DNA of 41,051 nucleotides from Acidobacteriota bacterium (GTDB taxonomy: Bacteria > Acidobacteriota > Terriglobia > Terriglobales > Acidobacteriaceae). Positions 1-8,746 of the stretch are shown here, one piece after another; position 1 is the stretch's first letter, and every line of letters begins with the position of its first letter. The stretch is from contig JAKBHH010000028.1 in the NCBI GenBank assembly GCA_021836865.1, positions 1 through 41,051 of the forward strand, given 5' to 3'. Both the position numbers and the translations under genes were made by a program. The notes below the pieces were generated by a model. That model was given only the letters and a program-made list of their open reading frames with translations, made no database searches and was not told the origin of the DNA.

Positions 1-659
1 CCCTCATGATCGTTGAAGGTGACGCATGGGCTGATGACGTCAAGCATCACCGTTCCCTGATGGGCGATTGCGGCCTTGAGCATGGCAAGCAGTTGCTTCT
101 TGTCACCGGAGAATGAGCGGCCGACAAATGTTGCGCCAAGCTGGATAGCCATGGCACAGGTGTCGATGGCGGGAAGGTCGTTGATGACGCCAGTCTTTAG
201 CTTGGAGCCAATGTCGGCGGTGGCGGAGAACTGCCCCTTGGTGAGTCCGTAGACGCCGTTGTCTTCAATGATGTAAATCATCGGAAGGTTGCGGCGCATA
301 AGGTGCACAAACTGGCCCATTCCGATGGAGGCCGTGTCGCCGTCGCCGGAGACACCAATCATGGTCATCTGATGGTTGGCAAGGATGGCGCCGGTGGAGA
401 CCGACGGCATGCGGCCATGCACGCTGTTGAAGCTGTGTGAGCGGCTCATGAAATAAGCCGGACTCTTGGACGAGCAGCCTATGCCGCTCATCTTCATCAC
501 GCGCTCAGGTTGGACGCCCATCTCATACATGGCGTCGATGATGCGCTCGGAAATTGCGTTGTGGCCACAGCCGGCGCAAAGCGTAGACTTGCCGCCGCGA
601 TATTCGAGGATGGGAAGGCCTATGCGATTGACTTTAGGGGTGGGTGTTGCGGTTGCCAT
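1..659 (-). CDS. korB: 2-oxoacid:ferredoxin oxidoreductase, beta subunit (3' part missing)
   Basis: TPP-binding subunit that, with the alpha subunit upstream, would oxidatively decarboxylate a 2-oxoacid (2-oxoglutarate or pyruvate) to the acyl-CoA and reduce ferredoxin. About 219 codons are visible; the C-terminus lies beyond the left edge. The N-terminal region carries LCAGCGHN, the Cys-x-x-Cys-Gly-His motif of this family. Further on are VSGDGDTASIGMGQ, a TPP/Mg-binding GDGD, and IIEDNGVYGLTKGQ. The ATG at 659 overlaps the alpha-subunit stop by one base (TAATG on the minus strand), so the two subunits are translationally coupled. The substrate cannot be decided from sequence alone; KorB is the closest match because the alpha subunit is of the fused gamma-alpha type. 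Confidence 0.9.
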   Translation of the reverse strand, partial: MATATPTPKVNRIGLPILEYRGGKSTLCAGCGHNAISERIIDAMYEMGVQPERVMKMSGIGCSSKSPAYFMSRSHSFNSVHGRMPSVSTGAILANHQMTMIGVSGDGDTASIGMGQFVHLMRRNLPMIYIIEDNGVYGLTKGQFSATADIGSKLKTGVINDLPAIDTCAMAIQLGATFVGRSFSGDKKQLLAMLKAAIAHQGTVMLDVISPCVTFNDHE

Positions 660-2500
660 TACAGGCCCTCCTTGGCGACAAACTCTTCGGTAACGGTGCG
701 CGCGTCCAGCGGCAGCCCGTTGTAGTGCAGGATGCTGCGCAGTTTGGTCACCTGCTCGGCGGGCAGGTCAAGCTTGAGCAGGCTGGCCAGCTGCGCATCG
801 CGATCCTGCTCCACAACGTAGACACGCTCGTGCGAGGCAACGAAGTCGTGAATTTCATGCGCGAAGGGATAGGCGCGGATACGGAGATAATCCACGCTGA
901 CGTCGTGCTCTCTCTTGATCTGGTCGAGGCTTTCGACGAGGGCAAAATCGGTCGTTCCGTAGGCGATGAAGCCCACCTTCGATGTGCCGTTCTTTACCAC
1001 AACCGGACCGGGAACCGCCTTGCGCGCATTCTCGAACTTGCGCGAGAGGCGATCCATTATGGCCTGATACTCTTCCGGCTTCTCAGTGTAGCCTGCGGCA
1101 TCGTTATGCCCTGAGCCGCGGGTGAAGTAAGCCGCCTTGGGATGGAGTGTACCGGGCAGCGTGCGCCAGCCGATTGCATCTCCGTCCACGTCACGGTAGC
1201 GAGCGAAGCCCCCTAGCCGCTCCAGGTCCGCAGCGGTGAGCACCTTACCGCGATCGAGTGGCTTCTCAGGATACGCAAAGGGGTCGGACATCCAGTTGTT
1301 CATGCCCAGGTCAAGATCGGTAAGCACGAAGACCGGAGTCTGGAAACGCTCGGCGAGGTCAAACGCCGCGCAGCCCAGTTCGTAGCACTCCTTCACGGAG
1401 CCGGGGAGCAGCACGATATGCTTCGTATCGCCATGCGAAAGGAATGCCGTGGAGAGCAGGTCGGCCTGCGAGGTGCGCGTGGGCATGCCGGTCGAGGGAC
1501 CGGAGCGCTGCACATCAAAGATGACACCGGGCAGCTCCGCAAAATATCCGAGGCCGGAAAACTCCGCCATAAGCGAAATCCCGGGTCCGGAGGTGGCTGT
1601 CATGGAGCGCGCGCCTGCCCATCCAGCGCCGAGCACCATGCCGATGGCGGCCAATTCGTCCTCTGCCTGCACAACCGCGAAGGTTGCTTTGCCTTCCGGG
1701 GTTACGCGGAACTTCTTGAGCAGGTCAGTTGTCGCCTCGACAACGGATGTGGAGGGCGTAATGGGGTACCAGGCAACAACCGTAACTCCGGCAAACACTG
1801 CGCCCATGGCGCAGGCCGCGTTACCGTCAATGATGATTTTGCCGGCGGTCTTGTTCATGCGCTCAATCACATAGGGGTCGTGCTTGACGAGCTTCTCCTG
1901 CGCGTAATCAAAGCCCGCTTTGACAGCGCCGAAGTTGAGGTCGAAGACTTTCTGCTTCTTCGCGAACTGCTTTTTAAGTCCAGCCTCAACTACTCCAAGG
2001 TCAAGAGACAGCAGCTGGGCCACAACGCCGACATAAACCATGTTCCTGACCAGCTTGCGGAGCTTAGCTTCAGGGCAAACGGCTGCTGTGATCTTGTCGA
2101 ACGGCACCGGGTAGCAGGCTACGTCATCGCGATACTGCTTGAGGTTGAAGCTCTCTTCGTAGATCGCCGCGCCGCCCGCGGGCAGCGTCAACATGTCCTG
2201 CTTTGCGGTTTCCGGGTTCAGCGCCACCAGAATCTCCGCGTCCCGCGTGCGGGCCACGTAACCGTCCTTGCTTGCGCGGATGGTGTACCAGGTGGGAAGT
2301 CCGGCGATGTTCGAGGGAAAGAGGTTTTTCCCGCTGACGGGAACGCCCATTCCAAAGATGCTCTTCAGCAGTACGCTATTGGCGGATTGCGAGCCGGACC
2401 CGTTCACCGTTGCTACGTTGATGCTGAAATCGTTAGTTACGCGCTTTTGCGCACTTAAAACGCCCCGTTCATGACCCAGGGCAAGGTCTCCAGTCGCCAT
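659..2500 (-). CDS. korA: 2-oxoacid:acceptor oxidoreductase, alpha subunit (fused gamma-alpha)
   Basis: A 613-residue fused subunit. Residues about 25-205 form the gamma domain, with NGSGSQSANSVLL and the FPSNIAGLPTWYTIRAS stretch typical of this family. From about residue 225 comes the pyrimidine-binding alpha domain (GNAACAMGAVFAG, then YPITPSTSVVE at 245-255). The EAT...SGPGISLM and GPSTGMPT segments further on are also typical. The length fits the fused TIGR03710-type alpha subunit. It pairs with the beta subunit that starts inside its stop codon. The ATG at 2500 is preceded by only a weak Shine-Dalgarno sequence. A good -10 and a palindrome lie upstream at 2558-2589. Such enzymes occur in aerobes as ferredoxin-linked alternatives to 2-oxoglutarate dehydrogenase; which reaction it runs here is inferred, not shown. 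Confidence 0.92.
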   Translation of the reverse strand: MATGDLALGHERGVLSAQKRVTNDFSINVATVNGSGSQSANSVLLKSIFGMGVPVSGKNLFPSNIAGLPTWYTIRASKDGYVARTRDAEILVALNPETAKQDMLTLPAGGAAIYEESFNLKQYRDDVACYPVPFDKITAAVCPEAKLRKLVRNMVYVGVVAQLLSLDLGVVEAGLKKQFAKKQKVFDLNFGAVKAGFDYAQEKLVKHDPYVIERMNKTAGKIIIDGNAACAMGAVFAGVTVVAWYPITPSTSVVEATTDLLKKFRVTPEGKATFAVVQAEDELAAIGMVLGAGWAGARSMTATSGPGISLMAEFSGLGYFAELPGVIFDVQRSGPSTGMPTRTSQADLLSTAFLSHGDTKHIVLLPGSVKECYELGCAAFDLAERFQTPVFVLTDLDLGMNNWMSDPFAYPEKPLDRGKVLTAADLERLGGFARYRDVDGDAIGWRTLPGTLHPKAAYFTRGSGHNDAAGYTEKPEEYQAIMDRLSRKFENARKAVPGPVVVKNGTSKVGFIAYGTTDFALVESLDQIKREHDVSVDYLRIRAYPFAHEIHDFVASHERVYVVEQDRDAQLASLLKLDLPAEQVTKLRSILHYNGLPLDARTVTEEFVAKEGL

Positions 2501-2557
2501 TTGGCGGGATTCCCTTCAGGTAAATTCTGGAAAGAGTCAATCTTTCGCTCAGTTGTG

Positions 2558-2589
2558 ATTATAGTCACCGGGACGAGAATGCGTCCCGG
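2558..2589 (-). promoter_or_regulatory. Candidate korAB promoter -10 with overlapping palindrome
   Basis: On the minus strand a perfect TATAAT lies at 2563-2558, about 58 bases before the korA start. Immediately upstream is a perfect inverted repeat, CCGGGACG (2568-2575) and CGTCCCGG (2582-2589), with a 6-base loop. The palindrome covers the spacer and -35 zone, where no good TTGACA-like hexamer is visible. That would fit an activator or repressor site. It could instead be a MATE-gene terminator, but no T-tract follows it. The rest of the 2501-2722 gap holds no convincing gene. Confidence 0.4.
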
Positions 2590-2722
2590 CCTGCAAACTT
2601 TGGTTTACCTCTTTGAGTCCCTGACAGTTGCACGATTGGTTCATTTTTCCAAACAGTTCTGTATTGAAATCCAGCATAAAGAAAGAAGAGCGAAGAAACG
2701 CAGGCTGTTGAATAGACTTGTA

Positions 2723-4090
2723 CTACGGCGTCAGGAGGAGCTTGACTGAGTCGCGACGCCAGCGACGGAGCAGTGCCAGGGAGATAAAGACCAAGGCCAG
2801 GGTGAGCCCGATCCACAAGCCGTAAATACCCCAATGAAGCACAAAACAAAGAGCGAGGCCAAGCGGCAGGCCGAGAACCCAATAGCCAATGAGATTGGCG
2901 AACATGGGCATGCGGGTCTCTCCCAGGCCGCGCAAGGCGCCTGTGCATACGGTCTGAACTCCGTCGAAGATCTGAAATGCCGCGGCGATCCACAGCAGGC
3001 TTGGGCCCACGGCAAGCACGCGGGGATCGCGGGTGTAGAGGGCAATCAGCGGGCGAGGCGCAACAAGAAAGACGACCGCGGCCAGAAGCATGAAGGACGT
3101 GCCGAGCCCAAGCGCGAGCCATCCGGCGCGGCGAGCGCGGTGCGGGTCGCCCGCACCAACAGCATGGCCCACACTAACGGCTGCGGCCGCGGAGACGCCA
3201 AGCGGGACCATGTAGGTGAGGCTGGCATAGTTGAGCGCAATGGAGTGCGTTGCCAGTGCAACCGGCGTGAGATAGCCCGCAGAGAAGGTGGCGAGATTCC
3301 AGGCGCCGACCTCGAGAAGGATCTGGCCAGCCGCGGGTGCACCCAGCTGGACCAACTGGCGCAGCCGCTGCAGGCTTGGTCCGGCCCAATGCCGGAAGAG
3401 CGGGTGGCCGCGTTGGCGCTCATAACGCCACGCAAAGCCCAGCAGCGCAGCGGCCATAGCAACGCGCGCGATGCACGTGGAAATGGCGGAACCGTTGACA
3501 CCCAGCGCCGGAAACCCCAGCTTGCCGTAGATGAGAATCCAGTTCCCTGCCCAGTTGAGCAGGTTGGCCAGCACATAGGTGACGGTAATGACGCGGACCT
3601 GGCCGACGCCTTGCAGATAACGCCGCGTGCCGCCATAGAGCAAGAGCGGAAGCGTGCCCCAGTTGAGCAGTCGCAGATAGGTGCTTGCGGGCGCGGCCAC
3701 CGCCGGCGTGATGCCGAAACGCGCGAAGCCAAAGCTGGCCGCTGCCAGCAGCAGCATGATCGGCGGGGTGACGATGCAGGCAAGATAGACTCCCTGGGCC
3801 AGCCAGCGATGACATTCGTCGTGATCCCGGCGACCGTAGGCCTGCGCCACCAGCGTATCCAGGCCGAGCAACAGTCCGATGCCGAAAAGCGATGGAGTGT
3901 AGTAGACGGCGTTGCCGAGAGACACCGCACCGATGGCCGCAGGACCCAGCTTGCCCACCATGATCGTGTCCACAATGCCCTGCGCCATCCAGCCCAGCTC
4001 ACTCAGCACGACCGGAACGGCCAGCACGATCATCGCGCGCAGTTCCTCTCTCCACCTGGCCCGGCTTTGACCCATTTTTCTACTGTACAT
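2723..4090 (-). CDS. MATE family efflux transporter (NorM/DinF-like)
   Basis: Multidrug and toxin extrusion protein of about 455 residues with some twelve hydrophobic segments, the usual MATE size. It would export drugs or metabolites across the inner membrane by cation antiport. Characteristic stretches are IVLAVPVVLSELGWMAQGIVDTIMVGKLG near the N-terminus (read from 4030 leftward) and GLDTLVAQAYGRRD after the second helix pair. The second half begins with LVQLGAPAAGQILLEVGAWN. I chose the ATG at 4090; a GTG at 4105 and an ATG at 4075 are also in frame, and none has a clear ribosome site. It lies 39 bases downstream of the ArsB-like permease gene and may be co-transcribed with it. The substrate is not predictable. 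Confidence 0.9.
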   Translation of the reverse strand: MYSRKMGQSRARWREELRAMIVLAVPVVLSELGWMAQGIVDTIMVGKLGPAAIGAVSLGNAVYYTPSLFGIGLLLGLDTLVAQAYGRRDHDECHRWLAQGVYLACIVTPPIMLLLAAASFGFARFGITPAVAAPASTYLRLLNWGTLPLLLYGGTRRYLQGVGQVRVITVTYVLANLLNWAGNWILIYGKLGFPALGVNGSAISTCIARVAMAAALLGFAWRYERQRGHPLFRHWAGPSLQRLRQLVQLGAPAAGQILLEVGAWNLATFSAGYLTPVALATHSIALNYASLTYMVPLGVSAAAAVSVGHAVGAGDPHRARRAGWLALGLGTSFMLLAAVVFLVAPRPLIALYTRDPRVLAVGPSLLWIAAAFQIFDGVQTVCTGALRGLGETRMPMFANLIGYWVLGLPLGLALCFVLHWGIYGLWIGLTLALVFISLALLRRWRRDSVKLLLTP

Positions 4091-4129
4091 GGCGTATGGA
4101 TGCACTCGGCAGAGAGTGTACGGAGGCGG

Positions 4130-5386
4130 TCACTTCCAAAGGACAAGCAGGCTGGAAAGCAATGCCAGCGGCATGGCAACAAGGCCCAACCTGAAGAACT
4201 CCCATGCAGTGATGCGCACGTTCTCGCGGCGCAACGCAATCAGCCAGAGGATGGTGGCTAGCGAACCGGTGACGGAAAGATTGGGACCGAGATCCACGCC
4301 GATCAGCACGGCGTGGGCGATGATGCTTGCTTCATGCGCATATCGAAGAGTTGCCCCGCTCATCAGGCCAACAGGAAGGTTGTTCATCCCGTTGGAGGCG
4401 GCGGCCACGGCAAAAGCCGCAGCAAGCTTGGCGGCGAAGACAGGCATCCGAGCGATCCACCGGAGCCCCGCAAGCCCCGCGCGCAGCAGGCCTGCATTCT
4501 GCATCGCTTCCACAATGATGAAAAGCCCAGCGACCAGCAGCAACACCGCCCAGGAGACGCCGGCGACGACGCGACGCGGAATCGTGCGATCTGTCCAGGT
4601 AACCACCGCCATGGCAATCACTGCCGCGCCGCAAGTGGGTGCGCCCAGGGGCAATCCAGCGGCGGATGAAATGATCAATGCCACTGCGGCAAAGAGCAGG
4701 CCAGCAAGGGCAAGCTTGCCGCCTTTCGTCAGACTGACCGCCCCTTGCCGGTAATGAATCCGTACCCGCAAAACTGTTCGAGCCATCCACCGCAGGCACA
4801 GATAGGTAACAAACACAGATGCGATAGACGGCAGGATAAAGATGGAGAGCCAATTGCCCAGCGGCGGCACATGACGATCAAAGACAACGAGATTGGCGGG
4901 ATTGGAGATGGGAAAGATAAAACTGGCTGCATTGGCGATGAGCGCACAGGCCAGCAGATAAGGCTTTGGATCGACGCGGGCGCGTCGCACTACGGCCAGC
5001 ACCGCCGGCGTGAGGACGACCGCAGTAGCATCGTTCGAGAGCAGAGCAGTGACTGCAACGCCGACACAATAGACCAGCACGAAGAGTCTTGCTGACGAGC
5101 CTTTTGCATGTTGCGCTGCCAGATCGGCTACCCAGTCAAAGACATGCTGTTCCCGCGCCAACTCGGCCAGGATCATCATGCCGGCGAGAAAGAGATAGAC
5201 ATCCCAGCCTTCATACGCGGCCATAGCTGCCTGACGCAGCGGTATCAGGCCGGTCACGATGAGCAGCACGGCGCCGCCGCAGGCCCAGTACGCCTCCGCA
5301 ATGCCGCGGGGGCGCAACAGCATGCAGAGGATGCTGGTCAGCGAGATCGTCCAGATGAGGACGTGGGGAAGACTTCCGATATGCAT
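4130..5386 (-). CDS. ArsB/SLC13-type (CitMHS-like) membrane permease
   Basis: 418-residue polytopic protein of the ion-transporter superfamily that includes ArsB, NhaD and CitMHS. Diagnostic segments are LSNDATAVVLTPAVLAV (the helix-hairpin core repeat) and IANAASFIFPISNPANLVVFD, which resembles the ArsB/P-protein signature with its SNPANL turn. The C-terminal half repeats the fold (SNGMNNLPVGLMSG, DLGPNLSVTGSLATILW). Family members move arsenite, dicarboxylates or Na+/H+. No arsR or arsC lies nearby, so an arsenic role is only one option. The ATG at 5386 starts directly on the first membrane helix. It precedes the MATE gene on the same strand. Confidence 0.85.
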   Translation of the reverse strand: MHIGSLPHVLIWTISLTSILCMLLRPRGIAEAYWACGGAVLLIVTGLIPLRQAAMAAYEGWDVYLFLAGMMILAELAREQHVFDWVADLAAQHAKGSSARLFVLVYCVGVAVTALLSNDATAVVLTPAVLAVVRRARVDPKPYLLACALIANAASFIFPISNPANLVVFDRHVPPLGNWLSIFILPSIASVFVTYLCLRWMARTVLRVRIHYRQGAVSLTKGGKLALAGLLFAAVALIISSAAGLPLGAPTCGAAVIAMAVVTWTDRTIPRRVVAGVSWAVLLLVAGLFIIVEAMQNAGLLRAGLAGLRWIARMPVFAAKLAAAFAVAAASNGMNNLPVGLMSGATLRYAHEASIIAHAVLIGVDLGPNLSVTGSLATILWLIALRRENVRITAWEFFRLGLVAMPLALLSSLLVLWK

Positions 5387-5508
5387 GCCGCGTCAGCGAG
5401 TCCTGCGAGTAGAGTAAACGGCAGGCCGCGACTGGACGCCCAGGAAAAGGAAAGATGGCGGCCAGTGGGCCGCCATCCTCTTGCTACTCGACGAGATATG
5501 ATCCGCAA

Positions 5509-8040
5509 TCAGCCATGGATCAGCGGCACAGCCGGGCGCGGCTCCGCGGGTTTGGTCGTGATGGATACCTTAGCCGAAGTGAGCTCGGGACCGTCCCAAC
5601 CTTCCTTGATTGCTTCAATGTGAATCTCGCCGGGGCGCTTTGTAGACTGCACAATCACTTGCGCGAGCCCGCTGAAGAGCGAGCGCGTTGGCCCCTTGTC
5701 GCTCTCCTGGCAGTTGGGATCGCCATTGCCTACGCCAATCAGCGCGCCCTCGCCGGAGACCTTGAAGCGAATGAGATTTCCGGCTGTGGGCACCGGTCGA
5801 CCCTGGCTGTCGAGCGCCTCCACTTTGAGGATGGCTATGTCTTCGCCATCGGCGTTGATCTCCGTGCGGTCGGCGGTGAGGCGAATCGCAACGGTGGGTC
5901 CGGTGGTCTCGCGCTTCTCAGCCAGCACCACCTTTCCGCCCTTACTGCCGCGCGCTTCAATTGCGCCCGGCTCATACTTCACCTTCCACTCGACGTGGCC
6001 CAGATGCGGCACCTTCTGGCTACCCACGCTCGTGCCATTCACGAAAAGCTCCACTTCGTCCAGGTTCGAGTACACCCAGACGGGAATTTCATCGCCTTCC
6101 CTGCCCTCGAAATTCCAGTGCGGGAAGAGATGCAGCGACGGTTCCTTGCCCCACCATGCCTTGTAGTAGAAAAAGTAGTCCTTCGGGAATCCGCACATAT
6201 CCACAATGCCGAACTGTGAATTGATCGACGGCCAGCCATAGGGCGTTGGCTCGCCCCGATAGTCAAAACCGGTCCATGCAAAACCGCCTGCTTCCCACTC
6301 TCGTGAGCCGTAGAAGGTCCACCAATCTTCGGGTGTTTCTCCCCAGCGCACTACGCCGTTGTACGAATTCACCGTGTTGCGCAGAGGATCGCTGGAGTAC
6401 ACCCCGCGCGTAGAGATGGCGCTGGAAGTCTCCGAGCCAAAGAGCGCACGGTCAGGATGCAGCTTGTGAAACTCCTCGGGCCGCTTGAGATCGTAGTTGA
6501 ACCCGATGATGTCGAGGGCATTCGACACGCCCTGCTTGTTGTCGCCGTTTACTGCAGCAGAGACCACGCGCGTCGGATCGAGCTCATGGCACATCCGCAC
6601 CATTGTCGTGCCAATCCTTTCGCCTTCCTCTGCCATGTCCTCCTGCAAGTGCCATTCTTCGTTACCGATGGACCAGATAATGATGGACGGCGAGTTGCGG
6701 TAGCGCTTGATCATGGCCTCCAGCTGCGCCAATCCGCTGGGATTGGAGCTCATCTGACGGGTCTCACACATCATCATGACACCCATTCGGTCACAGGCTT
6801 CCACCCACTCCGGCGTGGGCATGTTGTGCGAGGTGCGTACAGCATTGCAGCCCATGTCGCGCAGTACGCCGAGACGGAACCATTGCATGCGATCCGGTAA
6901 GGCCGCACCGACTCCAGCGTGGTCCTGGTGATTGCATGTCCCTTGAATCTTGATGGATTGGCCGTTGAGGAAGAAGCCCTTGGCCGCGTCGAAGACCGCT
7001 GTGCGCACACCAAAGCTTACGCGCTCGGCGTCGCGCGCCGTGCCATCCGATTCAACGGTCACGATGGCCGAATACAGATTGGGCTCATCGACCGACCAGA
7101 GTCTGGGGTTCGCCACGGATGCCGTCGCCACAAACTCAACGGGGTCATCCGCCGCAACAGACTTCGCTGGTGACTCTGCCGTCGCCACCGTCTTGCCATC
7201 AGCATCAAGAATCTTCCAGGTAACTCTGGCATTCTCAGCTTGCTTTCCTTCGTTTTGCACCACGGTCGCCAGACTCAGCGTGGCCGCGTTGCCCGTGACC
7301 TTGGAGCGTACCGTGCTTTCCCACTTGCCCAGGTGCAACGCGTCTGTCTTAGTGAGCCACACGTGGCGATAGATGCCGGCCCCCTCGTAGAACCATCCAT
7401 CGCCGAAGCTTGCGTCGACGCGCGCAACGATATAGTTCTTCGCGCCGTACTCGAGGAAGTCCGTCAGATCGAAGCGGAACGGCGCGTAGCCGTTGTCATT
7501 GCGGCCGATGAAGCAGCCATTGACGAAAATCAGAACATCGCGGAAGGCGCCGTCGAACTCGGCCCAGATGCGGCGCCCCTTGTCACTGGCCGGAATATCG
7601 AAGGTCCGCCGATACCAGCCCACGCTCGTGTCGGGATAGCGGCGGCCCAGCGGCTTGTAGCCGTGCGACATCTGCACATCGTCATGCACAAAGGGCAGTT
7701 CGACGGCCCAGTCGTGGGGTAAGTTGAGCGAGCGCCACTTCGAATCGTCGAAACCTGCCTTGGCAAATTTGAAGTCGCCCGTCTTGGCAAAGTCGCTCTG
7801 ACTGAAGCCGAAATCGAGATCTTTTGCCGGGTCAGTCCCGTTGCCAAAGATAAACTTCCAGCCAAAGTCGAAGAGCAAGCGCTCGCGCGGAGCAACGGCT
7901 GCAAGCGCCTCTGCAGAGGCAACACCTAGATACTCCCCGAGCAAGGTAGCGGTGCGCCCCCAGGAGGACCGAGAGATCAGAGAGGATGCGGAAAGCGCCA
8001 AACCGGAAGACAGCAGATTGCGGCGAGTGATGCCAGGCAT
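5509..8040 (-). CDS. Glycoside hydrolase family 2 (beta-galactosidase-like), Tat-exported
   Basis: 843-residue enzyme of the LacZ/beta-glucuronidase clan. The N-terminus MPGITRRNLLSSGLALSAS is a twin-arginine signal, so a folded enzyme is exported. A jelly-roll sugar-binding domain spans about residues 50-235, an immunoglobulin-like domain about 240-345, and the TIM barrel about 350-640. In the barrel, WSIGNEEW holds the expected acid/base Glu461 and FGSETSS the expected nucleophile Glu537. The C-terminal third has two Ig-like modules (PVWVYSNLDEVELFVNG, then ADGEDIAILKVEALDS) as in GH2 enzymes with DUF4982-type tails. The start is supported by AAGGGGG seven bases upstream of ATG. The likely role is removal of beta-galactosyl or related residues from plant or microbial glycans; substrate not certain. 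Confidence 0.93.
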   Translation of the reverse strand: MPGITRRNLLSSGLALSASSLISRSSWGRTATLLGEYLGVASAEALAAVAPRERLLFDFGWKFIFGNGTDPAKDLDFGFSQSDFAKTGDFKFAKAGFDDSKWRSLNLPHDWAVELPFVHDDVQMSHGYKPLGRRYPDTSVGWYRRTFDIPASDKGRRIWAEFDGAFRDVLIFVNGCFIGRNDNGYAPFRFDLTDFLEYGAKNYIVARVDASFGDGWFYEGAGIYRHVWLTKTDALHLGKWESTVRSKVTGNAATLSLATVVQNEGKQAENARVTWKILDADGKTVATAESPAKSVAADDPVEFVATASVANPRLWSVDEPNLYSAIVTVESDGTARDAERVSFGVRTAVFDAAKGFFLNGQSIKIQGTCNHQDHAGVGAALPDRMQWFRLGVLRDMGCNAVRTSHNMPTPEWVEACDRMGVMMMCETRQMSSNPSGLAQLEAMIKRYRNSPSIIIWSIGNEEWHLQEDMAEEGERIGTTMVRMCHELDPTRVVSAAVNGDNKQGVSNALDIIGFNYDLKRPEEFHKLHPDRALFGSETSSAISTRGVYSSDPLRNTVNSYNGVVRWGETPEDWWTFYGSREWEAGGFAWTGFDYRGEPTPYGWPSINSQFGIVDMCGFPKDYFFYYKAWWGKEPSLHLFPHWNFEGREGDEIPVWVYSNLDEVELFVNGTSVGSQKVPHLGHVEWKVKYEPGAIEARGSKGGKVVLAEKRETTGPTVAIRLTADRTEINADGEDIAILKVEALDSQGRPVPTAGNLIRFKVSGEGALIGVGNGDPNCQESDKGPTRSLFSGLAQVIVQSTKRPGEIHIEAIKEGWDGPELTSAKVSITTKPAEPRPAVPLIHG

Positions 8041-8107
8041 GAAAATCCCCCTTCTAGGTAAGAAGTCTTAAAGCTCGGCGATGGACGTCCACTGCGAGCA
8101 AATGGGA

Positions 8108-8137
8108 ACTATATACGAGAGAACGCCAGAAAGTAAA
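8108..8137 (-). promoter_or_regulatory. Candidate sigma-70 promoter of the GH2 gene
   Basis: Reading the minus strand, TTTACT (8137-8132) stands 18 bases before TATAGT (8113-8108). The GH2 start follows about 68 bases downstream. The -35 matches four of six consensus bases and the -10 is TATA-rich. The cre-like operator at 8132-8145 overlaps the -35, as expected for repression. Confidence 0.4.
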
Positions 8138-8145
8138 CGATTTCA
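8132..8145 (-). promoter_or_regulatory. LacI-family (cre-like) operator in front of GH2
   Basis: The minus strand reads TGAAATCGTTTACT, matching 13 of 14 positions of the TGWAANCGNTNWCA consensus bound by LacI/CcpA-type repressors, with the characteristic central CG. It covers the putative -35 of the GH2 gene. No LacI-type HTH gene is present in the window, so the regulator would be encoded elsewhere. Confidence 0.5.
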
Positions 8146-8245
8146 GAAATGCCTGCGGGCTATCCGCCAGTTCGACATAGTGAACTGCAAACCCTGCATC
8201 CACCGATGCTGCGCTATGGTAGAGTCAGAGAGTTAGCCTGTCGCG

Positions 8246-8335
8246 GGAGAGATGGCCGAGTGGCTGAAGGCGCACGCTTGGAAAGCGTGTTTAGGGGTAA
8301 CTCTAACGTGGGTTCGAATCCCACTCTCTCCGCCA
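8246..8335 (+). tRNA. tRNA-Ser (GGA)
   Basis: 90-base tRNA with encoded CCA. The acceptor stem pairs GGAGAGA (8246-8252) with TCTCTCC (8325-8331). The anticodon stem CACGC/GCGTG encloses loop TTGGAAA with anticodon GGA at 8280-8282. The long variable arm typical of serine tRNAs follows, then the GGTTCGAATCC T-arm. It borders a degenerate mobile-element remnant on its 3' side, a usual integration position. Confidence 0.97.
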
Positions 8336-8746
8336 GTCATTTTCTTAACCAATTGAATTAACGTATTTTAGATCGATAAATGCTACAGAATCTAAGGTTT
8401 GTTAATACTCCCGGTCATACCCTGCAATACCCCTTATTCCCCACAGTTCCCTTGTCTCATCCGGTTTTGCATTAACACGACATGCGCGTATGACCATGCT
8501 GGTCGGACAGGTTAACGGAGAAAAGTGCGCATTCACAGAAACTCTCTGCCGGAATTCGGGTCAACATGAAAGTGGTGGGTGGCGCCATTGACAGAAGCCA
8601 CCGTTGTGGGGAATTCGCCGGGGGAAACGGTGACCACAAGACGTGCCGGGCAGGGGCGCACTAAACCCTGCAAGCCTGTTGGCGAGTGAAGACCTTGAGC
8701 GCCGGTTGAAAGACTGGTACTCCGGCGGCCGGAAGAACTCAACCGG
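8336..8746. other. Non-coding stretch 3' of tRNA-Ser; probable decayed mobile DNA
   Basis: No intact gene could be supported here in any frame. Open frames are short and interrupted, and none shows a recognisable domain. The sequence leads directly into the frameshifted excisionase-like remnant. It is most likely eroded element DNA. I found no second copy of the tRNA-Ser 3' end that would mark an attachment site. Confidence 0.5.

Noticed and set aside
1418..2458. Long open frame on the plus strand opposite korA
   Set aside because: It lies wholly within the well-supported korA gene and encodes no recognisable domain; typical antisense opening at high GC.
2568..2589. Palindrome as terminator of the MATE gene
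   Set aside because: No T-run follows on the minus strand, the stem is only 8 bp and it sits more than 130 bases after the stop, right on a TATAAT. A regulatory role fits better.
2834..4261. Long open frame on the plus strand opposite the MATE gene
   Set aside because: The translation is Arg/Gln/His-rich without hydrophobic core or motifs. It is the antisense shadow of a high-GC membrane-protein gene.
4130..5386. Arsenic-resistance locus
   Set aside because: The permease is ArsB-like in fold, but no arsR, arsC or arsA is adjacent; the neighbours are a MATE exporter and a glycosidase.
8132..8145. The window's GntR-LacI regulator as binder of the GH2 operator
   Set aside because: Its DNA-binding domain is a GntR winged helix, whereas the site has the central CG of LacI-type HTH operators.
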